Shown here piece after piece: positions 1 to 8,559 of a stretch of DNA of 64,000 bases. The translations under genes were made by a program, and so were the position numbers. Source of the stretch: JAAURB01 sp049647265 (GTDB taxonomy: Bacteria; Cyanobacteriota; Cyanobacteriia; Cyanobacteriales; Microcoleaceae); assembly GCA_049647265.1 (NCBI GenBank), contig JBARXJ010000048.1:186001-250000 (forward strand), read 5' to 3'. The first letter of the stretch is position 1; every line of letters begins with the position of its first letter. A model generated the notes under the pieces. That model was not told the DNA's origin, made no database searches, and saw only the letters and a list, made by a program, of their open reading frames with translations.

Positions 1-2
1 TA

Positions 3-380
3 CCCGGAATTGCTGGATTTATTCTCAGTATTGGGATGGCGGTTGATGCTAACGTACTCATTTTTGAACGTACTCGCGAAGAACTACGGGCAGGCAAAAC
101 CTTGTATCGTTCTGTAGAGTCCGGATTTTACCGAGCGTTTGGCAGTATTCTTGATGGTAACCTCACCACTGGGATTGCTTGTATCGCGCTATTCTGGCTA
201 GGAACAGGCTTAGTTAAAGGGTTTGCCCTCACTTTAGGATTAGGGGTTGCAGTGAGTATGTTTACAGCAGTCACCTGTAGTCGAACCTTAATGTTTACCG
301 CCATTACCTTCTCCGAACTACGGAAGCCTGATTTATTCTGCCCCAACTTAGTCACGAACAATCCCAAACTCGACACATAA
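3..380 (+). CDS. secD: Protein translocase subunit SecD, C-terminal part (partial at window edge)
   Basis: This is the last 125 residues of SecD; the gene begins before the window and the reading frame is open from base 3. SecD with SecF forms the RND-type membrane unit that uses the proton gradient to complete Sec-dependent export. The visible part carries the RND-family segment GMAVDANVLIFER, followed by the amphipathic stretch and the last two transmembrane helices (about residues 50-100). It ends 41 bases before secF on the same strand, the usual secDF operon order. The first visible ATG (base 36) is internal and is not a start. Confidence 0.95.
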   Translation, partial: PGIAGFILSIGMAVDANVLIFERTREELRAGKTLYRSVESGFYRAFGSILDGNLTTGIACIALFWLGTGLVKGFALTLGLGVAVSMFTAVTCSRTLMFTAITFSELRKPDLFCPNLVTNNPKLDT

Positions 381-421
381 TCATTGATTGAATTGTCACT
401 GTTTTCATTTAGTTATTTAAA

Positions 422-1414
422 ATGTTGAAGTTTAGTGTTATCAAACAGCGATCGCTTTGGTGGACAATTTCCGGTGTTATTATTCTTGCTGGAATCATTG
501 CCATGGGGATTTCCTGGACTCGTCCTAATATTGCTGCCCCAATCCGTCCGGGTTTAGATTTTATCGGCGGGACTCGTCTCCAGCTTGAACTCGATTGTTC
601 TGTGGCGGATAATTGTACGGGCCCCATTGAACTGGCAGATGTACGGCAGGTTTTAGCCGATCAAGGTTTAGCCAATAGTTCCATTCAACGCCTCGATAAA
701 GATCCTCTCCAACAAGATAAACAAATTGTCTCTATTCGGACTCAAAGTCTAGATGTAGAAGCCCGCAGTCAACTACAACAGTCGTTAAGCGATGCCATTG
801 GGGTGTTTGATCCTGAAGCAACTCAAATTGACACCGTTGGCCCCACTTTAGGCCGTCAAATCTTCATTTCTGGCTTAAAAGCCCTATTGGTGGCGTTTGC
901 AGGTATTACGATTTATCTAACCTTTCGCTTCCAATTTGATTACGCTGTATTTGCTTTCGTTGCCCTATTTCACGATGTATTAATCACCCTGGGTGTCTTT
1001 TCAATCTTAGGATTAGTCTTAGGAATAGAAGTCGATAGTTTATTCCTCGTGGCACTCCTGACGATTATCGGATTTTCAGTCAATGATACCGTTGTCATTT
1101 ATGACCGAGTCCGGGAAGTCTTGAAGAAAAACCCGGAAATGTCGATTAATCAAGTGGTCGATAATGCGGTGAGTCAAACGTTAACCCGCTCTATTAATAC
1201 TACCTTGACGACACTGCTACCGTTACTGGGAATTTTTATATTCGGCGGCGATACCCTCAAATTCTTCGCTTTAGCCTTAATTATCGGCTTCATTGCTGGG
1301 GCATACTCCAGTATCTTTATTGCCAGTACTTTATTGGCTTGGTGGCGAGATCGCGCCTCTTCCTCAACTCCCCTACCCACAGACTCTCCACCTCCCATGC
1401 AAAATCCAGAATAA
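422..1414 (+). CDS. secF: Protein translocase subunit SecF
   Basis: SecF, 330 residues, is the partner of SecD in the plasma (and possibly thylakoid) membrane. An N-terminal transmembrane helix is followed by the family signature GLDFIGGTRLQLEL, a periplasmic domain (about residues 50-135) and five more helices containing GFSVNDTVVIYDRVRE, the RND-fold motif equivalent to the one seen in SecD. The proline-rich tail (TPLPTDSPPPMQNPE) is a low-complexity cytoplasmic end. A HIP1 octamer lies inside the coding region near base 449. The length fits cyanobacterial SecF, and the 41-base gap to secD suggests co-transcription. Confidence 0.96.
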   Translation: MLKFSVIKQRSLWWTISGVIILAGIIAMGISWTRPNIAAPIRPGLDFIGGTRLQLELDCSVADNCTGPIELADVRQVLADQGLANSSIQRLDKDPLQQDKQIVSIRTQSLDVEARSQLQQSLSDAIGVFDPEATQIDTVGPTLGRQIFISGLKALLVAFAGITIYLTFRFQFDYAVFAFVALFHDVLITLGVFSILGLVLGIEVDSLFLVALLTIIGFSVNDTVVIYDRVREVLKKNPEMSINQVVDNAVSQTLTRSINTTLTTLLPLLGIFIFGGDTLKFFALALIIGFIAGAYSSIFIASTLLAWWRDRASSSTPLPTDSPPPMQNPE

Positions 1415-1558
1415 TAGCATATTTACCTACGCCTAACGGAGGAGTTAAGCAGAAATTATAAAAGATAAATATTTTTTATATATTTTTTCTCTTCCTATAT
1501 CTAAAAGTTATTGTTAAACTAGGAGACAACAACCAATAACTTAGATATTGATATCGCC

Positions 1559-1882
1559 ATGTTTAACTCAATCGAAACCACTAACCAACCCATCAACCTT
1601 TTCGCAAACTTTAGAAACCCTTTAACTCATGGATTAAATCCGGTTCGCCAATGGTTAAATGAATTAGATGTCCGCAACGCTGAACTGGCCCACTTCATCT
1701 GTAAAACAGTTCCTTCACAATGTCCCTTTGAACGAAATTTTACTCTGTTTGGTCGGATTAATATCCATATCCCACCCATGTGTAAATTGAATCCGTTGTA
1801 TGAAGAAATTGTCTATTTGCGGTTTCGCGCACTGTCCTATTTAGCGGATGAGTGCAACGAAAATGTACATTGCTATTTGTAA
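1559..1882 (+). CDS. Stand-alone Mo-dependent nitrogenase C-terminal domain protein
   Basis: A 107-residue protein resembling the Mo-dependent nitrogenase C-terminal domain family (Mo-nitro_C) found as small proteins in many cyanobacteria. The visible core is NPLTHGLNPVRQWLNELDVRNAELA, then Cys residues in CKTVPSQCPFERN and IPPMCKLNPLYEE, and a final LADEC segment. There is no signal peptide or membrane helix. No nif gene is visible nearby, so the family name should not be read as evidence of nitrogen fixation. The upstream 144 bases are AT-rich with no clear Shine-Dalgarno before the ATG. Function unknown. Confidence 0.8.
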   Translation: MFNSIETTNQPINLFANFRNPLTHGLNPVRQWLNELDVRNAELAHFICKTVPSQCPFERNFTLFGRINIHIPPMCKLNPLYEEIVYLRFRALSYLADECNENVHCYL

Positions 1883-1951
1883 TTTGTGTTAATCGAAGTC
1901 GCGAATATTCCTCTGTTTCCTTAGCTTATCCACTCATCCAGACATTCTCTC

Positions 1952-2476
1952 ATGAACAAGAATCAATCTTCACCTCTGCGTTGGTATGGTGTACTCAATA
2001 GTAATCATGTAATCCGGCTATTAGAAACAGTACAAGACTTTATTATCATTTGCTTGTGCATTGGACTGTTCAGCTTTATGATCCTGCAATTACGGGAGAT
2101 GGTATTATCCCTACTTCCGCCTTTAGAATTTCAACCGGTGACATCAGATATTTTATTTCTGTTAATTTTAGTTGAATTATTTCGTCTATTAATTATATAT
2201 TTACAAGAGCGCCGAGTTTCTATTGGAGTAGCTGTTGAAGTCTCAATTGTTTCTGTTCTGCGTGAAGTAATTGTCCGTGGTGTTTTAGAAACGCCCTGGG
2301 TTCAGGTTTTAATGGCTTGTGCTTTTCTATTGGTTTTGGGAGCATTACTCGTCATCCGAGTTTGGATACCCCCTACATTTGATGGAATTGATCCTGAACA
2401 AATTATATCAGAACGCCATAAAACACGACTGACTACTCCTGTTGAAGTGAATTCTCATTCGACCAAAACGCTATAA
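1952..2476 (+). CDS. PsiE-like (phosphate-starvation-inducible family) membrane protein
   Basis: A 174-residue integral membrane protein with about four hydrophobic helices (roughly residues 28-50, 65-88, 95-115 and 118-138) and a soluble tail. The pattern LVELFRLLIIYLQERRVSIGVAVEV followed by a conserved REVIVRG stretch is typical of PsiE-family proteins. The family name comes from phosphate-starvation induction in E. coli, but its molecular role is not established. No Pho box is evident upstream. It follows the Mo-nitro_C gene by 69 bases on the same strand. Confidence 0.72.
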   Translation: MNKNQSSPLRWYGVLNSNHVIRLLETVQDFIIICLCIGLFSFMILQLREMVLSLLPPLEFQPVTSDILFLLILVELFRLLIIYLQERRVSIGVAVEVSIVSVLREVIVRGVLETPWVQVLMACAFLLVLGALLVIRVWIPPTFDGIDPEQIISERHKTRLTTPVEVNSHSTKTL

Positions 2477-2858
2477 GCAAACTTAATTCAATCGACTCAG
2501 ATTTCCACTGTTTTAATGTATGTTGAAATCTCTATTTGAAGCGATACAATATCTCACAACTTCTACACTTTTTTCTGTATTTTATCGCTCGGAGTCAATC
2601 AGAGTGGATGGGATACAAACAATGCAAGATATCGTTTAAAGCGCTTTCCAGAATTGACAACTAAAGCTATAATAACCTCATACTAATAATACCTGTAAAA
2701 ACGCTCTTGCGCTTTGGACTGCTAGTAAACCCGTTACTCAGTCAAAAGTCTGTATTTGTGCAGTCTGTGTGCAGGCGCGAAGCCTCGAATCTCAATCCAT
2801 ACCCTGAGGTTAGAATCGAGTGTATTAATGCCGACTCACTACTCCCGGGCAATGAGGA
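2477..2858. other. Intergenic region, 382 bp, with potential hairpins
   Basis: No convincing coding region. The right half (about 2770-2840) contains complementary arms: CTCGAATCT near 2784 can pair imperfectly with AGAATCGAG near 2812, with a CCCTGAGG turn between them. This could be RNA structure in the leader of the next gene or a small RNA, but no known family was recognised. Confidence 0.35.
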
Positions 2859-3254
2859 ATGACAAATAACACTGAAATTCAGAGACTACATCGGCTGATT
2901 GTATGGGGCCGTTGGGTAGTGGTAATATTACTCTGGATAACAGTTGCGCCCCTCAGTTTGCGGCAGTTACAACCCGAAATTGCCTTGTGGCGATCGCATT
3001 TTACCTGGACAGCGGTACGTTATGGACTGGCCCATCATCGCCTTGCGACTGTGGGTTTAAGTTTATGTATCGGTTTAACAACGGCTGTGTTAGTCTGGCA
3101 AAGCCGTAATATTCTGATGGGTTTTCCCCCGGAATATCAAAAACGTTTAGAAAAACAAGTTCGACAAATTCGTCAACAAGGAAGTAGCCATCCTTTATGG
3201 AAATGGGTGATTCATCATTCGTCACAAAACTCATCCACAAATTCGCTAGAATAA
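2859..3254 (+). CDS. Conserved hypothetical small membrane protein
   Basis: A 131-residue protein with two clear hydrophobic segments (about residues 16-33 and 60-80), an arginine-rich start and a basic, glutamine-rich C-terminal tail (PPEYQKRLEKQVRQIRQQ). A GAGGAA Shine-Dalgarno-like sequence precedes the ATG. No catalytic motif is visible. It sits between a PsiE-like protein and a lipid kinase on the same strand, so an envelope role is possible but unproven. The 68-residue frame inside it is a shadow. Confidence 0.6.
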   Translation: MTNNTEIQRLHRLIVWGRWVVVILLWITVAPLSLRQLQPEIALWRSHFTWTAVRYGLAHHRLATVGLSLCIGLTTAVLVWQSRNILMGFPPEYQKRLEKQVRQIRQQGSSHPLWKWVIHHSSQNSSTNSLE

Positions 3255-3332
3255 ATAATAAAATTCAATTCTTGATTATTTAATATCAATTTTCTATCAA
3301 ATTCATCCATTTAATCAAACGCATCATTTTTC

Positions 3333-4277
3333 ATGATTAATCATCAGTCTAGTCAGTTGTCTGATCGGGTTCAATATTATTCTAAGAAAACAGCCTTACT
3401 GCTAGTGAATCCTCATGCTCGACAAGTTCATCAAAAGTTATCTAAGGCTGTAGATTATCTTCAGACATTAGGATTAAATATTATTCAAGAAAGTGCAGAA
3501 CATTTACAGGATTATAGCCGTTTAATTCAACAGTATCAAGATCGAGTTGAATTGGTCATTGTCGGCGGCGGGGATGGTACTTTAAATGCGGCAGTCGATG
3601 GCTTAGTTGACACTCAATTACCCCTTGGTATTTTACCACTCGGCACTGCCAATGATTTAGCCAGAACTCTAAAAATCCCCATTGCATTACCGCAAGCCTG
3701 CCAGGTGATTGCGGCTGGATATCATCAACCCATTGACTTAGGTTGGGTGAATGGAAAACACTTTTTTAATGTTGCCAGTCTTGGTTTAAGTGTTGACATT
3801 ACTGACAAATTAACCAAAGAAGCAAAGCGCCGTTGGGGAATTTTGGCTTATGGAATTACAGCCATTCGAGTCATTTATTCTGCTCGTCCTTTTCATGCCG
3901 AAATTAAATTTGAAGAAGGCGTAAAACGAGTTAAAACCTTACAAATTGCGATTGGAAATGGTCAATACTATGGGGGAGGGATGAAAATTGCTCATGACGC
4001 GACGATTAACGATCAACGTTTAGATCTGTGCAGTTTAGAAATTCAACAATGGTGGCAAATCTTGACAGTATTAGTCGCTTTGTGGACAGGTAGACATGGA
4101 AAACAGGTGGGGAGTCGGACATTATCGGGTTCAGAATTTCATATTTATACCCGCAAACCTTACAGTATAAATACCGATGGTGACTTGACGGTGACAACGC
4201 CCGCTCATTTTCGAGTCATATCTTCAGCCCTTCGTGTGATTACTCCGGCTCCTGTTAATCTTAAAGCCAAAAGTTAG
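3333..4277 (+). CDS. Diacylglycerol/lipid kinase family protein (YegS/DgkB-like)
   Basis: A 314-residue soluble lipid kinase of the DAGK catalytic superfamily, which phosphorylates a lipid hydroxyl with ATP at the membrane surface. The nucleotide-binding signature GGGDGT is at residues 78-83, followed by LGILPLGTANDLARTL (GTAND at 104-108), the classic kinase core. LLVNPHAR near the start is the family's first strand, and NTDGDL in the C-terminal domain fits the second metal/lipid lobe. The substrate (diacylglycerol, phosphatidylglycerol or sphingoid base) cannot be told from sequence. It is 78 bases from the preceding gene. Confidence 0.88.
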   Translation: MINHQSSQLSDRVQYYSKKTALLLVNPHARQVHQKLSKAVDYLQTLGLNIIQESAEHLQDYSRLIQQYQDRVELVIVGGGDGTLNAAVDGLVDTQLPLGILPLGTANDLARTLKIPIALPQACQVIAAGYHQPIDLGWVNGKHFFNVASLGLSVDITDKLTKEAKRRWGILAYGITAIRVIYSARPFHAEIKFEEGVKRVKTLQIAIGNGQYYGGGMKIAHDATINDQRLDLCSLEIQQWWQILTVLVALWTGRHGKQVGSRTLSGSEFHIYTRKPYSINTDGDLTVTTPAHFRVISSALRVITPAPVNLKAKS

Positions 4278-4607
4278 TCGTCTTATCAAGTTGTGTTACT
4301 AAAAGTCACGTATTTTGTAGTTGTTGTGACATTATTGATCTGGCATTATTTGATATTGCTATACTCAAGGACAGTCTTGATGTAAACAAAAATAAAACTG
4401 ACAAGATCTGGCTGAATTTTGTTATCCTCAGGAGAATGAACATCAACAAAGCCTGCCGCCAGGCTGAAAGATAACTTCTAATTTTGTGTTCTTCTTCATT
4501 CAGGGTGACAAAGGAAAATTTCAGCTTTAGCAGACAGTCTATTGAGAGAGGATAGATTATATCTTGGTCTTTCTCGTACGATTCATCAGCGTGAGGAGAA
4601 AACTCAG
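4278..4607. other. Intergenic region, 330 bp, with a short GC hairpin
   Basis: Mostly AT-rich. A perfect 6-bp stem, AGCCTG-CCGC-CAGGCT, lies near 4450-4465 without a following T-run, so it is not a convincing intrinsic terminator. No other gene was recognised. Confidence 0.35.
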
Positions 4608-4838
4608 ATGACACCAGTAATGTTACGAAAACTTTGGTCATTAGTCGAAGCAACTCAGGCTTCTCTACTGATTAATCTTGACGATGCAGACTTAGCCCAG
4701 TTACTTCTGAAGCGGCTACAAATAGAGTCTAATATTAATTCTTTGGAAAAAGATTTGTTGACAGATTATATTCAAGCAAGGTCTTCTTTGATTCGAGATT
4801 TAGCAGAAGCCCGCAATGTTCGGGATCTTTCTGCTTGA
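4608..4838 (+). CDS. Small conserved cyanobacterial protein of unknown function
   Basis: A 76-residue, helix-rich, soluble protein beginning MTPVMLRKLWSLVEATQA. I chose the ATG at 4608 because GAGGAG sits just upstream at a good distance; the longer frame from 4542 adds a non-conserved-looking, charged 22-residue extension. The second half, rich in Leu/Asp/Glu/Arg, suggests a helical hairpin. No known domain was recognised. It is followed by a convergent prenyltransferase gene. Confidence 0.6.
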   Translation: MTPVMLRKLWSLVEATQASLLINLDDADLAQLLLKRLQIESNINSLEKDLLTDYIQARSSLIRDLAEARNVRDLSA

Positions 4839-4913
4839 TCCGTCATGGCACAATGGCAAAATTCAACAGGGTTAGGGAGAGGGAGGGACTTTAGCAGTTG
4901 CCCTCGCCAACCC

Positions 4914-5795
4914 TTATAAAAGCTTTCCGAGAATCATTCCCACAAGCAAAATAAATCCGAGTATGACATTTTCTACGAAAATTTGTTTATAAACAGATCG
5001 AGGAATGTCTAATTGTTTCAGTTGAAAATATTCTCGTAACCAGCCGATGAGTGCGATCGCCCAAGCGATCCAAAAGAGGGGATGCAGTTGAATAAACACT
5101 GCTAAATAAGCCAATAGTCCGGCTGCGATCGCAAAAAACACAATTACAGCTTCACCTGCATAATCTCCAAAGAATAATGCACTAGAATTGACCCCAATTT
5201 TACGATCATCTTCTTTGTCAGACATGGCATAAACCGTATCAAACCCCAATGTCCAACTGACTGTTGCTCCCCATAATAGGCCTGTAGCTAGGGTTAAATT
5301 GCCCGTAACGGCACTCCAACTAATCAAAACGGCAAATCCCCAGGCGATCGCCAATACCAGTTGAGGAATGGGAAAAAACCGCTTAGCCAAGGGATAACAG
5401 ATAATCACAGGGACAGCCGCAATACAGAGGAAAAAACTCAGACGGTTTAAATAAAACGCTAATCCAGCGGCACATCCTGAAGCAATCAAAAAGACAATAA
5501 TTCCCACCTGAATGGATAATGCCCGAGAGGCGATGGGACGAGTTTGAGTCCGTTCAACCTGCGGATCGATATCGCGATCCCAAAGATCATTAACGACACA
5601 TCCGGCGGCACTGGTGGTAAGACTGCCGAGTATAATTACTCCAACTAAGGGGAGCGGCGGTAAGCCGTTTGCGGCAAGAAACACAGCCCACAATGCCGGA
5701 ATCATTAAAATTAGTCGCCCTGCGGGTTGATGCCAACGGAGTAAACGAATAATTTTGAAGGCTATTGATTCAGTTTGATAGGAGTCACTAGTCAT
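4914..5795 (-). CDS. UbiA-family 4-hydroxybenzoate prenyl(solanesyl)transferase
   Basis: A 293-residue polytopic membrane enzyme that attaches a polyprenyl chain to 4-hydroxybenzoate, the first committed step toward plastoquinone in cyanobacteria. The two Mg-diphosphate-binding Asp-rich motifs are visible: NDLWDRDIDPQVERTQTRP near residues 70-90 and YAMSDKEDDRKIG near 190-202. Eight or nine hydrophobic helices follow the UbiA pattern, and the length is typical. The YAM-DKEDD form points to the 4-hydroxybenzoate group rather than to chlorophyll synthase or homogentisate enzymes. It is convergent with the small gene at 4608. Confidence 0.9.
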   Translation of the reverse strand: MTSDSYQTESIAFKIIRLLRWHQPAGRLILMIPALWAVFLAANGLPPLPLVGVIILGSLTTSAAGCVVNDLWDRDIDPQVERTQTRPIASRALSIQVGIIVFLIASGCAAGLAFYLNRLSFFLCIAAVPVIICYPLAKRFFPIPQLVLAIAWGFAVLISWSAVTGNLTLATGLLWGATVSWTLGFDTVYAMSDKEDDRKIGVNSSALFFGDYAGEAVIVFFAIAAGLLAYLAVFIQLHPLFWIAWAIALIGWLREYFQLKQLDIPRSVYKQIFVENVILGFILLVGMILGKLL

Positions 5796-5956
5796 TATTC
5801 AATTCGTTATTCGTTTTTTACTATTGGTTTTTCGTTATTGTTTATTTGAGGGAATAGGCAAGCGGGCAACAGAGACTAGAGTCTACAGCCAAACTGCTGA
5901 AAGTATTAGTCTCCCCATCACCTCGTTATCCCGTCGCCCTATCTCCTTCGGAACTG

Positions 5957-6874
5957 TTACGGCAATTCAACAGAAGTGGGTTTGGCAATATGAGGCAGTC
6001 CCCAGCCTAATTTTTCTCGTAATACCTGAAAAAATTCTGGCATTTCCATACGAATAAAACGAGCAGGGTTCGGGGCTCGCATCACTTTGATATGATCTTC
6101 TGGGGAAACATAACAACCCCCATTGCCATCAACCACCATCACCAGTTGATTGGGACCAACCGGATAAATCGTTACAGGTTCACTATCGCTGTAAACTAAA
6201 GCCCGAGATGCCAAAGAATGGGGACAGATGGGGAGAAGTTGTAATACTCTCACACCCGGAGTCACCACAGCACCGCCGGCTGAGAGACAATAAGCCGTTG
6301 AACCGGTTGGGGTCGCAATAATTACCCCATCGGCTGCGATATCAACAGGTGCATGACGACCAATTTGTACCTCAAAGTGACACATACAAGTCATCGGTTC
6401 TCGGTGTAGAACCATTTCATTGAGGGATAAAGCTTCCCACGCCACTTGATCGCTTTGATACACTTGCACCGACAGCATGGTACGCTCTTCGAGAATATAA
6501 TCCCCAGTGAGTAACTTCTCAAAAGCCAATGGCAGTTGATTTAAGTAAAGTTCTGTCAAGAATCCCATGTGACCGGTATTAATCGTCAACATCGGAATAC
6601 CTTGGGGAGCGACTTGACGGGCTGCAGACAAAACAGTACCATCCCCACCGAGAACGATCGCAAATTTCATCTCAGAATCAAATCCAGGAGGTGCAAGCTG
6701 ATCGAGGGGGGTATGACACAGCGGACGGTTCGGACTAGAATAGCCCAATATTCCTCCAATTCCTGTTGCGGTATGCACCTCCCAACCACTGGCTTGTAGT
6801 TTGTCTTTTAACTCAGCCGTGGCTCGACAGGCAACAGGTTTAGTATCGTTATAGATAATCCCAGCTTTGGGCAC
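5957..6874 (-). CDS. nadK: NAD(+) kinase
   Basis: A 305-residue ATP-NAD kinase that makes NADP+, needed by photosynthetic electron transport. It has the ATP-binding GGDGT motif at residues 76-80, the downstream INTGHMGFLTEL segment, and the ATPTGSTAYCLSAGG catalytic loop typical of the family. The C-terminal extension (ending FFQVLREKLGWGLPHIAKPT) matches the longer of the two NadK paralogues commonly found in cyanobacteria. The 161-base spacing to the downstream UbiA gene leaves co-transcription uncertain. Confidence 0.93.
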   Translation of the reverse strand: MPKAGIIYNDTKPVACRATAELKDKLQASGWEVHTATGIGGILGYSSPNRPLCHTPLDQLAPPGFDSEMKFAIVLGGDGTVLSAARQVAPQGIPMLTINTGHMGFLTELYLNQLPLAFEKLLTGDYILEERTMLSVQVYQSDQVAWEALSLNEMVLHREPMTCMCHFEVQIGRHAPVDIAADGVIIATPTGSTAYCLSAGGAVVTPGVRVLQLLPICPHSLASRALVYSDSEPVTIYPVGPNQLVMVVDGNGGCYVSPEDHIKVMRAPNPARFIRMEMPEFFQVLREKLGWGLPHIAKPTSVELP

Positions 6875-7105
6875 GCGAAATAATTTAACTCTTGTTTAAT
6901 GATTGAAAAATTTACAGTGTAGTCTCACGATTTTAACGGGAGCTACCACTTGAAAAATGCAATGTTGCCGAAACACAGACATTCTTCAGATTCACTCACT
7001 TGCTCTTCACCTAATGCCAGTTAAATTAGCCTTAGTGAAGTGAGATTTAAGATATCCTAAATTTTACCATAGCTTCAGATCCCTTACAGTCTCTGAAGTT
7101 AAAGC

Positions 7106-8089
7106 TTATGAAGTTTTGGAGGGGTTGCGCTTGCGCCGTTGCTTTTGTTTTTGCTTTTCGCGCTCGTACTCAATTTCTCTGAGTTTTTTGGTAATGCGGC
7201 TAAAGTATTCTTGTAGATAAGCTTCTAGCGTGGTCATCTCTGATTGATCGAGTCCGAATACTTCGTAAACTTCATCCATCGAAGCATCCAAAGGCTGACC
7301 GCTAGCGAGAACTTCGGCAAAGGTTAAGCGTTCTGAGATATTGAGTGTCCACTGAAAGAAACGAGTGACTCGACTGAAGAAACGTAACACTCGGGTGGGA
7401 GTGCGAGTAATTCTTGCTTCTTTACCAGAATATCGCTCACAAAGTCGAATAATTTCATCGGCGCTCCAGGCGCGAGAACCCACGATAGGAAAGGATTTGT
7501 TTTCAGTCTCAGGAACAGATAAAGCCTGTACTGCAAATTTTGCAATATCTTGAGTATCCATATAAGCAACGGGAGAACTGACTCCAGGAACCCAGACAGA
7601 CTGTCCATCTAAGATGGGAATTGCATATTGACCAATTAAGCCTTGGAGGAAACCACAAGGTTTGAGAATGGTATATTTTAAGCCGGATTCTGCTAAAAAC
7701 AGTTCAGTACAGCGTTTGATTTCAAGTAAAGGAACTTGGGAGTATTTTTCAGCATCCAGGAACGAGAAGAAGATATATCGTTCAATTCCGGCAGCCACAC
7801 AAGCTTGAATTAAAGAGACTTTACCTTCCCAATCCACATCTTTAGCACTTAAACTATCAGTGGGTCGGGCTGTGGCCGCATCAATAACAGCAGTTACCCC
7901 TTCTAAGGCATCCTTTAAACTATCGGGTTGACACAAATCGCCCCAAACGAGTTCAGCTCCCCATTCTTTCAGAAATGCTGCTTTCCTATAATTTCTGGCT
8001 ATACATCGAACTTTATATCCTTCATCGAGGGCGCGACGAGCGACCTGTCTTCCGAGCGTGCCTGTAGCACCGACAATTAATAACGTCAT
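7106..8089 (-). CDS. ycf39: NAD(P)-binding photosystem II assembly factor, Ycf39 type
   Basis: A 327-residue atypical short-chain dehydrogenase. The Rossmann dinucleotide motif GATGTLGRQVARRALDEG lies at the N-terminus, followed by an NmrA-like body with LKPCGFLQGLIGQYAIPIL. Ycf39 proteins accompany newly made D1 and deliver chlorophyll in early photosystem II assembly complexes. The very basic, Lys/Gln/Arg-rich tail (about residues 300-327) is variable among homologues. Its neighbours petM and chlM on the same strand make a small photosynthesis group. The start ATG is at 8089, directly before the Rossmann motif, with no room for a signal peptide. Confidence 0.88.
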   Translation of the reverse strand: MTLLIVGATGTLGRQVARRALDEGYKVRCIARNYRKAAFLKEWGAELVWGDLCQPDSLKDALEGVTAVIDAATARPTDSLSAKDVDWEGKVSLIQACVAAGIERYIFFSFLDAEKYSQVPLLEIKRCTELFLAESGLKYTILKPCGFLQGLIGQYAIPILDGQSVWVPGVSSPVAYMDTQDIAKFAVQALSVPETENKSFPIVGSRAWSADEIIRLCERYSGKEARITRTPTRVLRFFSRVTRFFQWTLNISERLTFAEVLASGQPLDASMDEVYEVFGLDQSEMTTLEAYLQEYFSRITKKLREIEYEREKQKQKQRRKRNPSKTS

Positions 8090-8190
8090 GAATAGTTAGG
8101 ACTTTAAAAAGCTTAATCTTTAATTAAAATCTTATCAAAAAATCTCTCATTTTTTAACAAAACTTCATAATTTTGGTAATTTTTCCTTTG

Positions 8191-8318
8191 TCACTGGTCG
8201 TTGGTCATTAGTTAGGAAGAGGAGGGTTAAAAAATGATGAAAAAATCAGCAAGCTGTACCGCAGTACTTTCTCCCCAATCTTCGATCAGAACCAATAACG
8301 ACTGACCAATGACTCATG
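8191..8318. repeat. Imperfect inverted repeat between petM and ycf39
   Basis: TCACTGGTCGTTGGTCATTA (8191-8210) recurs in degenerate, inverted form as AACCAATAACGACTGACCAA (8290-8309). Related degenerate strings occur near 5800-5845 and 15400-15430, suggesting a low-complexity dispersed spacer motif. Placed just after the petM stop on the minus strand, the arms could fold in the petM transcript and act as a terminator or processing site. Confidence 0.4.
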
Positions 8319-8320
8319 GT

Positions 8321-8422
8321 TTATTCTCCGCCTTGAAGTTTAAGCAGCAGGAAACCGCCGCCCAAACCCACGAGAATTAAGGAAAAAGCAAGAAATCCAG
8401 TTGTTAAAATCTCACCAGCCAT
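8321..8422 (-). CDS. petM: Cytochrome b6f complex subunit PetM (subunit VII)
   Basis: A 33-residue single-helix protein that reads MAGEILTTGFLAFSLILVGL and then GGGFLLLKLQGGE, recognisable as PetM, a small peripheral subunit of the thylakoid cytochrome b6f complex. One transmembrane helix spans about residues 8-28. It lies 231 bases upstream of ycf39 and downstream of chlM on the same strand, consistent with a photosynthesis gene group. It is easily missed because of its size, but the sequence is distinctive. Confidence 0.9.
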   Translation of the reverse strand: MAGEILTTGFLAFSLILVGLGGGFLLLKLQGGE

Positions 8423-8559
8423 CTCTGATACCTCTATGATTTATTAAAAAATACTACTATAGCAACTGTAATGGGTTCAGTTACGCGAATCAAGTCTATT
8501 GTTGAACCCCAGCCAGAAGAAATGCTTCTCAGTGGGTGGGGGGAAAGCAATATTTCTTC

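Noticed and set aside
5824..6057. 77-codon plus-strand frame between ubiA and nadK
   Set aside because: Half lies antisense to nadK, the rest is low-complexity spacer; no gene features.
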